Origin: an uncultured Cohaesibacter sp.
Lineage (GTDB): Bacteria; Pseudomonadota; Alphaproteobacteria; Rhizobiales; Cohaesibacteraceae
NCBI RefSeq assembly: GCF_963664735.1
Contig: NZ_OY761553.1
Coordinates: forward strand, 2,619,303-2,683,302
DNA: 64,000 nucleotides
Direction of reading: 5' to 3'
In this document: positions 35,771 to 45,115 of the stretch, one piece after another
How the letters are laid out: every line of letters starts with the position of its first letter
How positions within the stretch are numbered: the stretch's first letter is position 1
Made by a program: the position numbers and the translations under genes
The notes under the pieces: generated by a model
Database searches by the model: none
What the model saw: only the letters and a program-made list of their open reading frames with translations
Told to the model about the DNA's origin: nothing

Positions 35771-35784
35771 TGCAATTAATTGCA
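35771..35784. promoter_or_regulatory. Island palindrome, perfect copy
   Basis: TGCAATTAATTGCA, fully palindromic, in the divergent interval between the XRE regulator and the outer-membrane protein gene. Other copies: 12901, 15517, 15559, 24005 and 26913. Confidence 0.6.
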
Positions 35785-35873
35785 TTGAGAATACGAATAT
35801 CTCATCGAACCGCATCCCCTGATGCGCACACTGTCCCTGTCTTATCCTTGGATCTGGAGCCAGCAGAAATACC

Positions 35874-36806
35874 ATGATCATTCGTTCTCTCTTGGCGTTG
35901 CCTCTCGCCCTCGTCACCGTTCCCGCATTTGCAGCCGATCCGATTGCTCCGCCCCCGAGCTTCGGGATTGGCAGCCCCTATGGCACTGTTTCAGCCAACC
36001 GCTCCTCGTATGAGACCAGCACTGAAGTGGAGAGCTGGAACAGTGCCTCGGGTTACCTCGAAGGCGGCTATGGCAAGGTCGTGAAGGTGCCCGACGATCT
36101 TGATGCTCTTGGTGTCGATGATATCGATAGCTGGAGCCTCAGAGGGTCGGTCAATGTTGGATTGAATGAAGGCTGGAATGTCCAGCTCGATGTCGACTAT
36201 GGCAGAACCAACATTGAGGATGTCAGCACAGATGGCTTTGCCGGGACGGCTCATGCCTATTATCGCTCAGATGAAGGCTATGCGCTTGGGGCCTTTGCCA
36301 AGGCGTCCCGCTTAAAGTCAGACGATCTTTCAAACTTCCTGAGCTTTGTCGGGGTAGATGACAGCCTCACGGATTATGCCGGTGGCCTTGAAGCGGCCTT
36401 CATGACGGATCGAGCAATGATTTATGGCAATGTCGGGTTCGGTCAGGCTGACGGTCTGGGCCTGACGTGGGATCACTATATGGGCGGGCTCGGTACCCGG
36501 CTCTATGCCAATGACAACCTCCGCTTCGATCTCGAAGGTGGGCTCCACCGTTACAGCTCCAATGGAGCCGATCTCGATACCCGCTCAATCAAGGTGGCTG
36601 CGGACTATCGTCTTGACCAAGCCCCAATCACCCTGACAGCGGGATATCGCTATGATGACATGGAAGTCTCAGGTGGCGGCTTGTCCTATAGCTCAGATCC
36701 GGCTCACAGTCTGTTCACCCGCATCCGCTTCTCCTTTGGCTCCGACAGCCTCAAGGACGAAGAGCGCAATGGCCCTCTCTGGACGCAGACATCCCTGTTG
36801 CCGTGA
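35874..36806 (+). CDS. Outer-membrane beta-barrel protein
   Basis: A 310-residue exported protein. Signal peptide MIIRSLLALPLALVTVPAFA with cleavage before ADPIAPPP. The mature part alternates polar and hydrophobic residues with many aromatic-girdle segments and ends in LFTRIRFSFGSDSLKDEERNGPLW, consistent with a 10- to 14-strand barrel, though the C-terminal residue is not the usual Phe. Porin-like or autotransporter-barrel-like role unknown. It may give the host a surface change in connection with phage resistance (speculation). Confidence 0.7.
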   Translation: MIIRSLLALPLALVTVPAFAADPIAPPPSFGIGSPYGTVSANRSSYETSTEVESWNSASGYLEGGYGKVVKVPDDLDALGVDDIDSWSLRGSVNVGLNEGWNVQLDVDYGRTNIEDVSTDGFAGTAHAYYRSDEGYALGAFAKASRLKSDDLSNFLSFVGVDDSLTDYAGGLEAAFMTDRAMIYGNVGFGQADGLGLTWDHYMGGLGTRLYANDNLRFDLEGGLHRYSSNGADLDTRSIKVAADYRLDQAPITLTAGYRYDDMEVSGGGLSYSSDPAHSLFTRIRFSFGSDSLKDEERNGPLWTQTSLLP

Positions 36807-36965
36807 TGAGGAGTTTACGTTCTTACTGAGCCTCGATTTAGCATCTGCCTTGTCTGATCAGCCACCGGTTGAAATTAACCTTCTATTAAACAATCGCTTG
36901 CTCTGACACCCGTTTCGACGAATCCTGAAGTATTGGCAACTCGATACAAACTAGGGAGGAAGAGG

Positions 36966-37850
36966 TTGCTCAAGCTAGATGACAAGCGTTTGAGCACCTC
37001 CCACAAGAATATGACCAGCAGCACGGGCGAAAAGCTGAAAGAGATCGTAAGTCAGGAAATTATCCTCAACCCATACGAATATGAAGGCCTCATATGGTGC
37101 AAGCTTGCCCAGCCGGAACTTGCAGAAAAACTTGGTGTCACGACGCGAACCATCCGGCGGCTCATCTCGAGACCTCCGTTCGCTCGATATAGCAAGCAGA
37201 TTGACGGCAAGAAGTTCACATTGGTCCGCATCGGAGAACCGTTACCCCCAAAGACCAACCATGGTGCCAATATTCTTGCGAAAATCTGGTCCACCTATAT
37301 CTCAAAAGTGAAGTCGGACTGGGAGATTGAAAAGAAAGAAAAACTCGCAAAAGCCAAGGGCCTCGAAGAAGCTGATTCCCAAAAAACATCGAAAGAAATC
37401 AAGGATAAAGACTGGAATTTGGCGAAAAGAACGATCAAGCCAAATCGGAGGGAATACGGTTGCCTTTGCGGGCTGTGGGAGCTGTGGCCAGATGGGCAAC
37501 AGGCTAAGATTTTCAAAAAGGTTCTCAAGGAGTGGCATATCTTTTGTGCTGGAATGTTCTGGCAGCAATCGTTTGACGAGGTCGAAGGAGAACAGGCTGA
37601 AAAGAGATTTTTCCATTATCCCTCTATTACAGTCATCCGCCGTTATCACATGGTTGCTCTAGAGATGATTGAAATCGAGACACAAGATAAAGGCAAAAAT
37701 CCGCTTCCTTGGTTGAAGGCGAAAAACCCATCCTTGTGGAAGCATCTCGATAAAAAAGGCGATCAAAAGGGCGGTAGTAAGCCTGAAACTCCCGTTGAGG
37801 AGAGTGTGTCAGGAGGTTCCGGTGACGGAGACATGTCCGAATCCTCTTGA
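36966..37850 (+). CDS. Winged-helix/HTH protein of unknown role, Rep-like
   Basis: A 294-residue basic protein. Residues 45-100 hold a helix-turn-helix (LAQPELAEKLGVTTRTIRRLISRPPFARY) with a wing, followed by a Lys/Glu-rich linker and a second globular part (KRFFHYPSITVIRRYHMVALEMIEIE). The layout recalls plasmid or integrated-element replication initiators and excision regulators, but no match is certain. The start is TTG at 36966, where GGGAGGA lies seven bases upstream; a TTG at 36933 lacks such a site. Isolated gene on the plus strand. Confidence 0.6.
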   Translation: MLKLDDKRLSTSHKNMTSSTGEKLKEIVSQEIILNPYEYEGLIWCKLAQPELAEKLGVTTRTIRRLISRPPFARYSKQIDGKKFTLVRIGEPLPPKTNHGANILAKIWSTYISKVKSDWEIEKKEKLAKAKGLEEADSQKTSKEIKDKDWNLAKRTIKPNRREYGCLCGLWELWPDGQQAKIFKKVLKEWHIFCAGMFWQQSFDEVEGEQAEKRFFHYPSITVIRRYHMVALEMIEIETQDKGKNPLPWLKAKNPSLWKHLDKKGDQKGGSKPETPVEESVSGGSGDGDMSESS

Positions 37851-38378
37851 CCACAATATTTTCATATAAGAATGGTTTACCTCTACAAATCCCCCTTTAG
37901 CCACGGGGTGAAGATGATTAGGACATAGGGTGATATGTAGAGGTGTTAGATTTCGCTACGCTCAATCAACGGGAGCGTGACCGGATGAAACAAGATTCCG
38001 AGAGGATAACGAGGGGAATGGGATAGGGAGAAACTGAAAAGATCTCATTTCGGAAGCATATGAAAAGGCGCGCGACTTTTCTCGCGCAGTTCACAGGCTT
38101 ACCTTTGCGCTTCGTGGTCTTCGCCATTTCTTGTCATGATGCCAGGGATATTCGAGAGCGAGAGCAACCTTTCAGCTAGAAAACGCGCTCAGAAGCTCTG
38201 TAAGGGGTTTTGGGGTCTCAACTAACGGATACCAGAAATTCAATAAAATGCCCTGAGAGGACATCCTGGGGCGTTTAAGGTGCCATTTTAAGGCTACACC
38301 AACCCGAAACCTGAATGCCCGACCATCAAATTGCGTAATTGATGTGTGCTTTCATCGAATCCATGGTATGTTGCATCC
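37851..38378. other. Gene-free interval
   Basis: About 530 bp without a convincing frame. A hairpin with GCGCG/CGCGC arms lies near 38067-38090. If the island has a replication origin or transfer site it could be here, but I see no iterons. Confidence 0.35.
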
Positions 38379-38588
38379 ATGAACAACGCGACCAAATTTG
38401 ACATTGAAGCATTGGCCGTCCCAACCGAGGACGATGTATCTGCATGGAATGCCCTCACCCGTGAGCAGCAGCTTCAGGTAATGCAGGAAGTGTCCGATCA
38501 TGCCGACAGCACCACGCCTTGCGGCAGGACTATGGATGACATCAGAGCATCCCTCCGCTCTCGAAGGCAACAACAAGCCAGAGCATGA
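38379..38588 (+). CDS. ParD-like antitoxin
   Basis: A 69-residue protein (MNNATKFDIEALAVPTEDDVSAWNALTREQQLQVMQEV...) directly upstream of a ParE-type toxin, overlapping it by four bases (ATGA). The sequence fits the short antitoxins often paired with RelE/ParE toxins in Proteobacteria; the C-terminal half should bind and block the toxin. The first Met at 38346 is an unlikely alternative start. Confidence 0.75.
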   Translation: MNNATKFDIEALAVPTEDDVSAWNALTREQQLQVMQEVSDHADSTTPCGRTMDDIRASLRSRRQQQARA

Positions 38589-38881
38589 ACCAGTATCAAA
38601 TTTCCCTGAATGCAGAGCGCGCGATCCTCGCCATTGCTGACTATACTGATGCTCGTTTCGGAGAAACACAGACAGAGGCCTATCTGGCCGGATTGGAATC
38701 TAGTTTCGGATTGATTGCTCAGTTTCCTGACATTGGCGTTGCCGAGTTCGAAATCAAGCAGGGGCTGCGCCGCTATCAATTCCAAATGCACAACATCTTC
38801 TACACTCAGCAAGATGGCTATGTGCTGATCGAAAACATCATTCACTCCGCCTGCAACATCCGCAGCAATCTGTTTTCCTGA
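38585..38881 (+). CDS. RelE/ParE-superfamily toxin
   Basis: A 98-residue toxin with the ParE layout: YQISLNAERAILAIADYTDARFGE helical start, FPDIGVAEFEIKQGLRRYQF and the C-terminal strand YVLIENIIHS. ParE toxins poison DNA gyrase, RelE toxins cleave mRNA; which applies is not decided by sequence. With its antitoxin it lies 270 bp inside attR and probably stabilises the island. Confidence 0.88.
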   Translation: MNQYQISLNAERAILAIADYTDARFGETQTEAYLAGLESSFGLIAQFPDIGVAEFEIKQGLRRYQFQMHNIFYTQQDGYVLIENIIHSACNIRSNLFS

Positions 38882-39146
38882 TCTGCTCCGCTTGAAGACT
38901 GGCTTCACACCCACAACAATAATTTCTAGTAAAAATAAATATTCCAGATTTCCAGCATAGGAATAGAAACACAAAAATCGGCATAAAATTGAACATCTAT
39001 AATATTTCAACAGTATTTTCCCGAAGACAATTCATTCAATGCTATTTTTTTACTGTACAGCATGGATACAATCTGGATAAGGTTAGTCTGTATCCATCTT
39101 TTCGGATGGCATTGAATTCACTTGGTTTTTCGAGCTGAAAATTATT

Positions 39147-39168
39147 TCCCGCTTAGCTCCACCATTTT
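39147..39168 (+). repeat. attR (22-bp copy of the tRNA-Ala 3' end)
   Basis: Exact copy of 10932-10953. The bases before it do not continue the tRNA, so this is a fragment created by integration. The T-run that follows may act as part of the original tRNA terminator. Confidence 0.92.
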
Positions 39169-39185
39169 TTCCCGTTTTCAGATAT

Positions 39186-39374
39186 TCACGGATATAGCGC
39201 TTGACTTAAATGGCTGGCATTTTCGTTTCTTGTGACGCCTTGCGCTTGCAGAAAATCGGTCTTAATGGCAGGAATATTGCGGACATTGGGTGGAGAGTTG
39301 GCTATCCGAATTTCAGCGTTCGGATAGCCAGCAGGAACATGATATTCTCTGCCATCGGGTCCTAGCTCTCGCAT
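39186..39374 (-). CDS. Small hypothetical protein behind the M20 peptidase
   Basis: A 62-residue frame (MRELGPDGREYHVPAGYPNAEIR...) overlapping the end of the peptidase gene by 13 bp and ending 18 bp outside attR. Island integration could have replaced its 3' part. No family recognised. Confidence 0.35.
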   Translation of the reverse strand: MRELGPDGREYHVPAGYPNAEIRIANSPPNVRNIPAIKTDFLQAQGVTRNENASHLSQALYP

Positions 39375-40573
39375 AACCCTGCTGTGGCAATGATCGCAAG
39401 AAGCCCGGCGCTTAATCCTCGCAAACTCTCTGCTGGCTCAACATCGATCCATTCATCAAGGCGATGCGCGTTACCACCTGCCCCGCCGTGACCAAAGCTA
39501 ACGGCGGGAATGCCAAGCGACATCGGGATATTGGCATCCGTAGAAGAGGCCGAAAGCTCTGGTTTGAACCCGAAAGCAAGCAGAGCATCACAGCAGACCC
39601 TGACGATATCTGAGTTTTTGTCGGTGGAACCTGCTGGCCGGTTGCCAATGCACTCTATATCGACTGAAATTTCGCCTGCTTTCGTGTTTCCGCGGCCATT
39701 CTCATAAGCAACAGCTTCCTTGATAAGCAGATGAACTTCATCATTCAGCCGCTCAAGAATGTCGGCATCTTCAGAGCGCAGATCAATCTCGACCCAAACA
39801 GCTTCCGGAATGGCATTTACCGATGTTCCGCCCTGAAACACGCTGGCACAATAGGAACTGCGCGGCTCGCTGGGGGCTTCAAGCTTTGACATCCCCATAA
39901 GGAAATGACCAAGAGCATAGGCTGGGTTAACCCTGCCAAAGGCACCAAGGCTGTGCCCTCCCGGCCCCTTGAAAGTGATGCGATAGCGACGCGAGCCCAC
40001 AGCGCCCGTGGTCAGGTCATGCGGTTCGATGCCGTCAAAGGTGAAAAAGGATCCGATCTTGTCCTTATAGGCGCTTTGGCTAAACAGATAGCGGGTACCT
40101 CTCAGATCGCCAAGCCCCTCTTCGCCCACATTGCCGACAAAAAGAATATCCTGTTCTGTCTCGATGCCAGCGGCATCCAGAGCACGAATGAAGGCCAATA
40201 ATGCGGCGAGACCTCTGGTGTCGTCACCGACACCGGGCGCCATCAGTTTTGTGCCTTCACGCCTGACCGTTACATCAGTCCCTTCTGGAAAGACTGTATC
40301 AAGATGCGCAGCAACTGCTATAAGGGTGCCGTTTCCCTTACCGCGACGCAGCCCCGTGACATTGTTGATCGCATCGCGCGAGACATCTTCCAAGCCGAGG
40401 GCCTTGAACAAGACCTCATAGGCTTTGCTGCGTTTTTCTTCCTTGAAAGGAGGTGCCGGTACTTCCGTTAGGGCGATGATATCCTCCACGAAACGGTCGT
40501 GATCTTCATCAAGGGCGTCCACAGCCTTTCTGAATTTCTGGCTCGCACGAATAACTGATACGTCTTTGGTCAT
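39362..40573 (-). CDS. M20 family metallopeptidase (PepT-like)
   Basis: A 403-residue zinc-dependent exopeptidase. The metal ligands and catalytic residues lie in AAHLDTVFPEG, GVGDDTRG, VGEEGLGDLRG and the C-terminal GHGGAGGNAHRLDEW; the lid/dimerisation domain is GSRRYRITFKGPGGHSLGAFGRVNPAYALG. The GDD and EE motifs place it near tripeptidase T. No signal peptide, so it acts in the cytoplasm on peptides. Start at MTKDVSV; a Met six codons upstream is less likely. Confidence 0.9.
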   Translation of the reverse strand: MTKDVSVIRASQKFRKAVDALDEDHDRFVEDIIALTEVPAPPFKEEKRSKAYEVLFKALGLEDVSRDAINNVTGLRRGKGNGTLIAVAAHLDTVFPEGTDVTVRREGTKLMAPGVGDDTRGLAALLAFIRALDAAGIETEQDILFVGNVGEEGLGDLRGTRYLFSQSAYKDKIGSFFTFDGIEPHDLTTGAVGSRRYRITFKGPGGHSLGAFGRVNPAYALGHFLMGMSKLEAPSEPRSSYCASVFQGGTSVNAIPEAVWVEIDLRSEDADILERLNDEVHLLIKEAVAYENGRGNTKAGEISVDIECIGNRPAGSTDKNSDIVRVCCDALLAFGFKPELSASSTDANIPMSLGIPAVSFGHGGAGGNAHRLDEWIDVEPAESLRGLSAGLLAIIATAGLCES

Positions 40574-40959
40574 GACAAATCTCTTCTTCAACCATGCCCG
40601 TCAATTGGCGACCGGCATTCCGAACAACCTCTAGGGCATTAAAGGCTTAGCCGCCAAGCCCCTGGATATCAATAACCGGCTTCGCGCTTCCTTTTACACT
40701 TGTTGTTCCCCAACGGCCCTGCGTCAGCCATTACACGAAGATGGTGCAGACGATCTCTGCGTCGCATAAGCCTCAGATTTAAAAGCGGCTGTTCAGGCTG
40801 AATTTTGCCAGAAAGTTTCAAATCCGATCACAGATTAATAGTTTGGACGGTTTCGTCAAAAAACATTTCAATCTTTTTAAAAATTGCAATAGATTGCTCC
40901 CGTTATGCTTGAACTATATATTCACCACAATATTTAAGACCCATTGGAAATTTGCTGTT
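40574..40959. other. Intergenic region between divergent genes
   Basis: About 390 bp between the peptidase and the CHASE2 gene. No RNA or repeat recognised; it should contain both promoters. Confidence 0.35.
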
Positions 40960-42651
40960 ATGTCTGATAGTGCCTTTGGCCGCCCGGCTCCTGTAAGCTG
41001 GTTGCGTTTCCTTATCTTGATATTCATTTCCATCTTCATCCTGTTTGCCAATCCCTTTCACGTTCTGGACGAAACCTCTTCAATTTCCGAACGCCTTGCT
41101 CATAGGGCAAATGCCATTTTGCGGACCCAAAATGCGGGAGACAGTGATGTTATCATTGTATCGATTGATGACGCCTCTATTCGCGAGCTCGGCAAAGACA
41201 CTGGCTACCCACTCATATTCAACAGACATAGCACGCTCTTGACCCCCATCATGTGTGCGGCCCCTTCCTCGGTGTTTATTGATATCGCGTTTCAAGGCGT
41301 GCGCGTTGATCATGAAGCCGAACAGACGGAAAAAAGTGCTCTAGATCTGCTATCGACAGCACTCACTCAGACACCCACTTCTGAAGAATGCCGAAAGCTG
41401 GTGGACTTGTCTAAAATCAGTCCTGATCGCCGCTCCGTGGCTGCCCCGGTCTATATGGCGCGACGGGCGCCGGAAGGTGATCACTGCGGGCAATCGGGTC
41501 TTCAAGATAATGAGAGGGCGTCTTGTTCAAAGAGCTCGTTTGTCGATACCCTTGGGGAGAATGTTCATCCTCTGACACTCTCGCGCGCAACCGAATATTC
41601 AACCCAACTCAGCTATCCTCTTGTATCCAACCCATTCAACAACCTGCGCTTTGATGCCGATGCTCGTGCGTTTGAAAAAGCCCAGGGTGTGCACGCACAA
41701 CCCTCTCCAGCTTTCGCAATGGTCCAGGAAAGATGCGCGCAGAATATTGCAAGTAAATCCGAGCAGGAATTGTGCCGGGCGTTGGGTAAAGAAATCGAAA
41801 CCCCTGTTTCCGGGCCATTGTCGCCAGATAGAGTTCTTGCGCCCAATTGGCGCTATTTCTTTTGGGAAACACCGCTTCTAAGTCACCTGTCACAGCGCCA
41901 TCGGGATGATGCCTCACCCGATAGCTGCTCGTCCTATCAAAAGGTCGGCAAAAACGGTCCTGACTGGTGGACCAAATTGCGCGTGCTGTTTTGGGCCATC
42001 ACTCAGGATCTCCTCAATCAGCTGAGCCCGTTCGATGCTCCTCTGGTTTTCGGGCAATCGAACTGCTCTCCTTATCCCAATATTTCAGCAGTCACGTTGA
42101 AGGATCTTTATCAGGCCTGCTCTACCGCCCATAACTGCAGTCAATTGACGGAACTTTTTGCGGGTAAATCCGTCATTTACGGTTACAGCGCACAGGCGGC
42201 AAATGACATGATAGACACGCCGGTCCTAGGTTTTGTGCCGGGACTTATGGTCCATGCAGCAGCGACTGACAGTCTGATTAATCAAGGGAAGAACTATTGG
42301 CGCCTTGCCTTGCCCGAACGCAATATTCTCGGCTTCGAATTGCAGGTAGATAGCAACAAAATCTCGTTTCTTCTCGTTACTTTCTATCTGTTGATGGTCA
42401 TCTTTTTCTCGAGATTGAAGCGAGGATCAAGCCTTGCCTATCGGGTGGGACTTGTCTGTCTGTTTCCAATCAGCATTTGGCTGCCGCAGTTCTTGAATCT
42501 CTCCCCGATCGATTGGGTGGCCTGTTTCGTGATCATCTGGTCATTTATGCCAGGCACGGACGAGATCCTTGAAGTTGCCATATCCAGATCCTGCAAAGCC
42601 CTTCGGTTGTCGTACAGATTTATCAAGGTAAAGGTCCTGCGATCAACATGA
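40960..42651 (+). CDS. CHASE2-domain membrane protein without output domain
   Basis: A 563-residue protein. One transmembrane helix near residues 13-31 is followed by a large periplasmic CHASE2 sensor region (DVIIVSIDDASIRELG, SSVFIDIAFQG, VIYGYSAQAANDMIDTPVLGFVPGLMVHAAATDSLI) and two or three C-terminal transmembrane helices. It lacks the kinase, cyclase or GGDEF output usually fused to CHASE2, so it may signal through a partner. A lipoprotein and an M48 protease follow on the same strand, suggesting a shared envelope function. Confidence 0.8.
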   Translation: MSDSAFGRPAPVSWLRFLILIFISIFILFANPFHVLDETSSISERLAHRANAILRTQNAGDSDVIIVSIDDASIRELGKDTGYPLIFNRHSTLLTPIMCAAPSSVFIDIAFQGVRVDHEAEQTEKSALDLLSTALTQTPTSEECRKLVDLSKISPDRRSVAAPVYMARRAPEGDHCGQSGLQDNERASCSKSSFVDTLGENVHPLTLSRATEYSTQLSYPLVSNPFNNLRFDADARAFEKAQGVHAQPSPAFAMVQERCAQNIASKSEQELCRALGKEIETPVSGPLSPDRVLAPNWRYFFWETPLLSHLSQRHRDDASPDSCSSYQKVGKNGPDWWTKLRVLFWAITQDLLNQLSPFDAPLVFGQSNCSPYPNISAVTLKDLYQACSTAHNCSQLTELFAGKSVIYGYSAQAANDMIDTPVLGFVPGLMVHAAATDSLINQGKNYWRLALPERNILGFELQVDSNKISFLLVTFYLLMVIFFSRLKRGSSLAYRVGLVCLFPISIWLPQFLNLSPIDWVACFVIIWSFMPGTDEILEVAISRSCKALRLSYRFIKVKVLRST

Positions 42652-42773
42652 GCTGAGACGGGAAAACCACCATTTGAAACAACTCTTGATAGGTTTTACT
42701 CCGTACTTGACAAGCAACCAACGTCATTCATACTCCGTTTAGAATTTGTTAAGGTTGTATCGGGTTGAAGCTT

Positions 42774-43433
42774 ATGTCTGGCTATAAGAGCATGAAAGCG
42801 CAAAGTTTTTCTTTTGGTGCTGCGGCTATTGTCTTGTTGTTTTCTCTCACTGGCTGCAATGAGGTTACATCGAACCAGCAGCCGCCAATGGAAAGTGCCG
42901 CTTTGCCATCGCTGCCTGAAAATGAGCCACTTGCACCAAGCCAATTCGGGCCGACGAGCCATGAGCAAGTCGCTACGCCTCAACCATCTTACGGCATGGC
43001 TCAGGGTTCAAGCGCCAACCCGGTGACAATGCCCGCCGCTCCCGTCAACAAAACTCAGCTCCAGCCAGCAGCCACAGAGAGAAAAGCGCAGCCAGCCCCG
43101 TTGCCTCCAGTCATCAGCTATGTGTTGCGCTTTACCCAGTCTCCTCTTCCGGCATGGCAAGCTTTGCCGCCCCAAAAGGCGCAGAAAGTTTCCCTCAAAC
43201 AGGAAGACTTTTTCAAGATGAGTATGAATACCGGCTTGCATGTACCCGTATTCAAAAAATCCGGACGCTTCGTTCAGATACTTTCAAAAACGAATGGGCC
43301 AGTTTGGGTCCGCGAATTTGATGTGATGTTGCCTCCAGAAAAATGTGTCGAAGGCAGAGGACTGAATGTGGGTGGTCGGGGAGGCAACCTGGTGTCCTCC
43401 GGGCTTTCCCATGGGGATATTATCTGTAAATAA
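42774..43433 (+). CDS. Lipoprotein with Pro-rich linker and SH3-like C-terminus
   Basis: About 219 residues. The lipobox LTGC marks a lipoprotein signal peptide (a Met at 42792 would give the more typical start MKAQSFSF). A Pro/Gln-rich linker of about 90 residues leads to a small C-terminal domain (SLKQEDFFKMSMNTGLHVPVFKKSGRFVQILSKTNGPVWVREFDV) that looks like a bacterial SH3-type fold. It sits 17 bp before the M48 protease gene, so the two are likely cotranscribed. Confidence 0.7.
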   Translation: MSGYKSMKAQSFSFGAAAIVLLFSLTGCNEVTSNQQPPMESAALPSLPENEPLAPSQFGPTSHEQVATPQPSYGMAQGSSANPVTMPAAPVNKTQLQPAATERKAQPAPLPPVISYVLRFTQSPLPAWQALPPQKAQKVSLKQEDFFKMSMNTGLHVPVFKKSGRFVQILSKTNGPVWVREFDVMLPPEKCVEGRGLNVGGRGGNLVSSGLSHGDIICK

Positions 43434-43450
43434 AGCCAAGGTGTCAGGTT

Positions 43451-45115
43451 ATGAGAATTTCAGTATCGAGTAGTTTTCTATTGTTGGCAGCGCTTGCCCT
43501 GTCTGGTTGCCAGACGTCATCAATGACGGACTCTGTTTCAAGTTCGGTCAAGCAGAGCATTGCCAACTTTTCAGGTGACGCCGAAGGCGAAGACACATCC
43601 TATCCCCATATCACGGCTTACAATAACGGCAAGATTTTTAGTCTAGCTCCTGCACCAGACCCTACCGTAATCCAGATGGGAGACATCAGCACCATTCCAG
43701 TGCGCAATTCGGCGATGGAAGCGCATTTAAACAAAATCGCGCAAAACCTGCTACAGCATTGGGACGGCAAACAACCGGAAAGATTGGGAATTTTCATCTC
43801 GCCGGAAAGATCCTTCAACGGTAATGCAACACCGTTTGGCGACATTTTCGTCAGCTTGCGCGCGGTGGACAAAACAGCTTCAGAAGATGAACTCGCAGCT
43901 GTCGTCGCCCACGAACTGGCCCATATTCTTCTTGAGCACCATCTTGACCGGAAATTCGTCAAGCAAGTGACAGACATCGGGAGCAAGGCAACGACCGCCT
44001 ATGCTGCGGCCTCTTACATCTCCCGTATGGACAAGCGAAAAATAGGGCCCGGCAAAGTCGAGTTTTACCTACCCGGCTCAAAGCAAGCGGCTGCGAGAAA
44101 TGATGCATTGAGCGGTTTTGGTGTTTTCGCAGCAGGACTGACATTATTCTCGGATATCGGGCTCTCTGCATTTGACAGACATCAGGAATTTGAGGCGGAC
44201 AAGTTTGCCGTGATGCTGCTCTACAAGGCTGGGTATGATCCAACCGCTATGACCGATGTGCTGGAACATATTCGAACGGTTGAAGCCGCGCAGGAGAAAA
44301 TCGAGGCCAAGGCCCGAGCAGCCAATATATCCATTTTTAATATTGCGGCAGCATTTTCAGACGCTATCAAGAAGGATCATCCTTCTGCGACAAGTCGCCT
44401 TGAGAGTGTCAACAAGCAATTGCAAAAGCTTCTGGGAGACGATATCCCTCCGGAAAGAAGGACAAAGCGGCACAAAAGCGTAAAGGCTTCTGCCTCTTAT
44501 AGAAATTTGGCGCATTTCTATAATTCGCTTCACGAAGATATCAGCGGAATTGCCGAACCGAACGGCGACAAACGTCTGATAAGGCTCCTGTCAACGCCTT
44601 ATGGACGTCAGGCAATCCCGCGGACCATGGCTTACAGTTCGCTCAAGACTTTCTCACCAGACACAGCCTTCAAGCTGCTGAGCACCGCCTCCAATTCCGG
44701 ATCGGCGCCCATGTCATACTATTCCTTCCTGGCTGTTGACCAGGCCGCTCGTGGCAAAGGCGATGACGCACACAAGACCATTGCTGCCATGCAGAGGCGT
44801 TTCGCCCCGGAAGCATCCTACCCGGTAGGCATTCTTGCCGCAGTCAGCCTCAAGGACGAAGAGTGGGCGAGCGACTTGAAAGGCAAATGTTATAAACAAA
44901 AAGACAAACGTATTATCGATGCCTGTAAAAAGGCGTCCGCCGGAGAAAGCTTGACGAGTGACGTGGAAACAACCGGAGGATTGCTTGATGCCTTGGGTAG
45001 CATGGGCAATACGAAGAATGGCAGTTCCACCGCTTTGGCATCGAGCGGGCAGAATTTGAAGTCAATTCAAAACAAACTCTCAAATGTCGGGAATGTCTTT
45101 TCGAACATTTTCTAG
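43451..45115 (+). CDS. M48-family metalloprotease lipoprotein
   Basis: A 554-residue protein with lipobox LSGC (Cys20) and an M48 domain: zinc motif H154ELAH158 with Glu155 as catalytic base and the third ligand in QEFEADKFA (Glu248). C-terminal to it are about 250 residues of helical, TPR-like repeats. This is the periplasmic BepA/LoiP/YfgC-like class that degrades or helps fold outer-membrane proteins. Position after the CHASE2 and lipoprotein genes suggests an envelope quality-control unit. Confidence 0.88.
   Translation: MRISVSSSFLLLAALALSGCQTSSMTDSVSSSVKQSIANFSGDAEGEDTSYPHITAYNNGKIFSLAPAPDPTVIQMGDISTIPVRNSAMEAHLNKIAQNLLQHWDGKQPERLGIFISPERSFNGNATPFGDIFVSLRAVDKTASEDELAAVVAHELAHILLEHHLDRKFVKQVTDIGSKATTAYAAASYISRMDKRKIGPGKVEFYLPGSKQAAARNDALSGFGVFAAGLTLFSDIGLSAFDRHQEFEADKFAVMLLYKAGYDPTAMTDVLEHIRTVEAAQEKIEAKARAANISIFNIAAAFSDAIKKDHPSATSRLESVNKQLQKLLGDDIPPERRTKRHKSVKASASYRNLAHFYNSLHEDISGIAEPNGDKRLIRLLSTPYGRQAIPRTMAYSSLKTFSPDTAFKLLSTASNSGSAPMSYYSFLAVDQAARGKGDDAHKTIAAMQRRFAPEASYPVGILAAVSLKDEEWASDLKGKCYKQKDKRIIDACKKASAGESLTSDVETTGGLLDALGSMGNTKNGSSTALASSGQNLKSIQNKLSNVGNVFSNIF

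Larger units (their letters stand above)
10932..39168. mobile_element. Integrated genomic island in tRNA-Ala
   Basis: A 22-bp direct repeat (10932-10953 and 39147-39168) bounds about 28.2 kb. The left copy completes the tRNA gene; the right copy is an isolated tRNA 3' end with no other tRNA sequence around it. A large tyrosine integrase begins about 90 bp inside the left end, and a toxin-antitoxin pair lies beside the right end. Cargo comprises putative phage-defence genes, a cobalamin transporter and an IS element. The islands's internal short repeats suggest it was built up stepwise. Excision ability is unknown. Confidence 0.9.

Noticed and set aside
36966-37850. Plasmid replication initiator as a firm call
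   Set aside because: Only a helix-turn-helix is recognisable, and no iterons or AT-rich origin are seen nearby.
39147-39168. A second tRNA-Ala gene
   Set aside because: Only the 3' 22 bp are present; no D or anticodon arm precedes it. It is attR.
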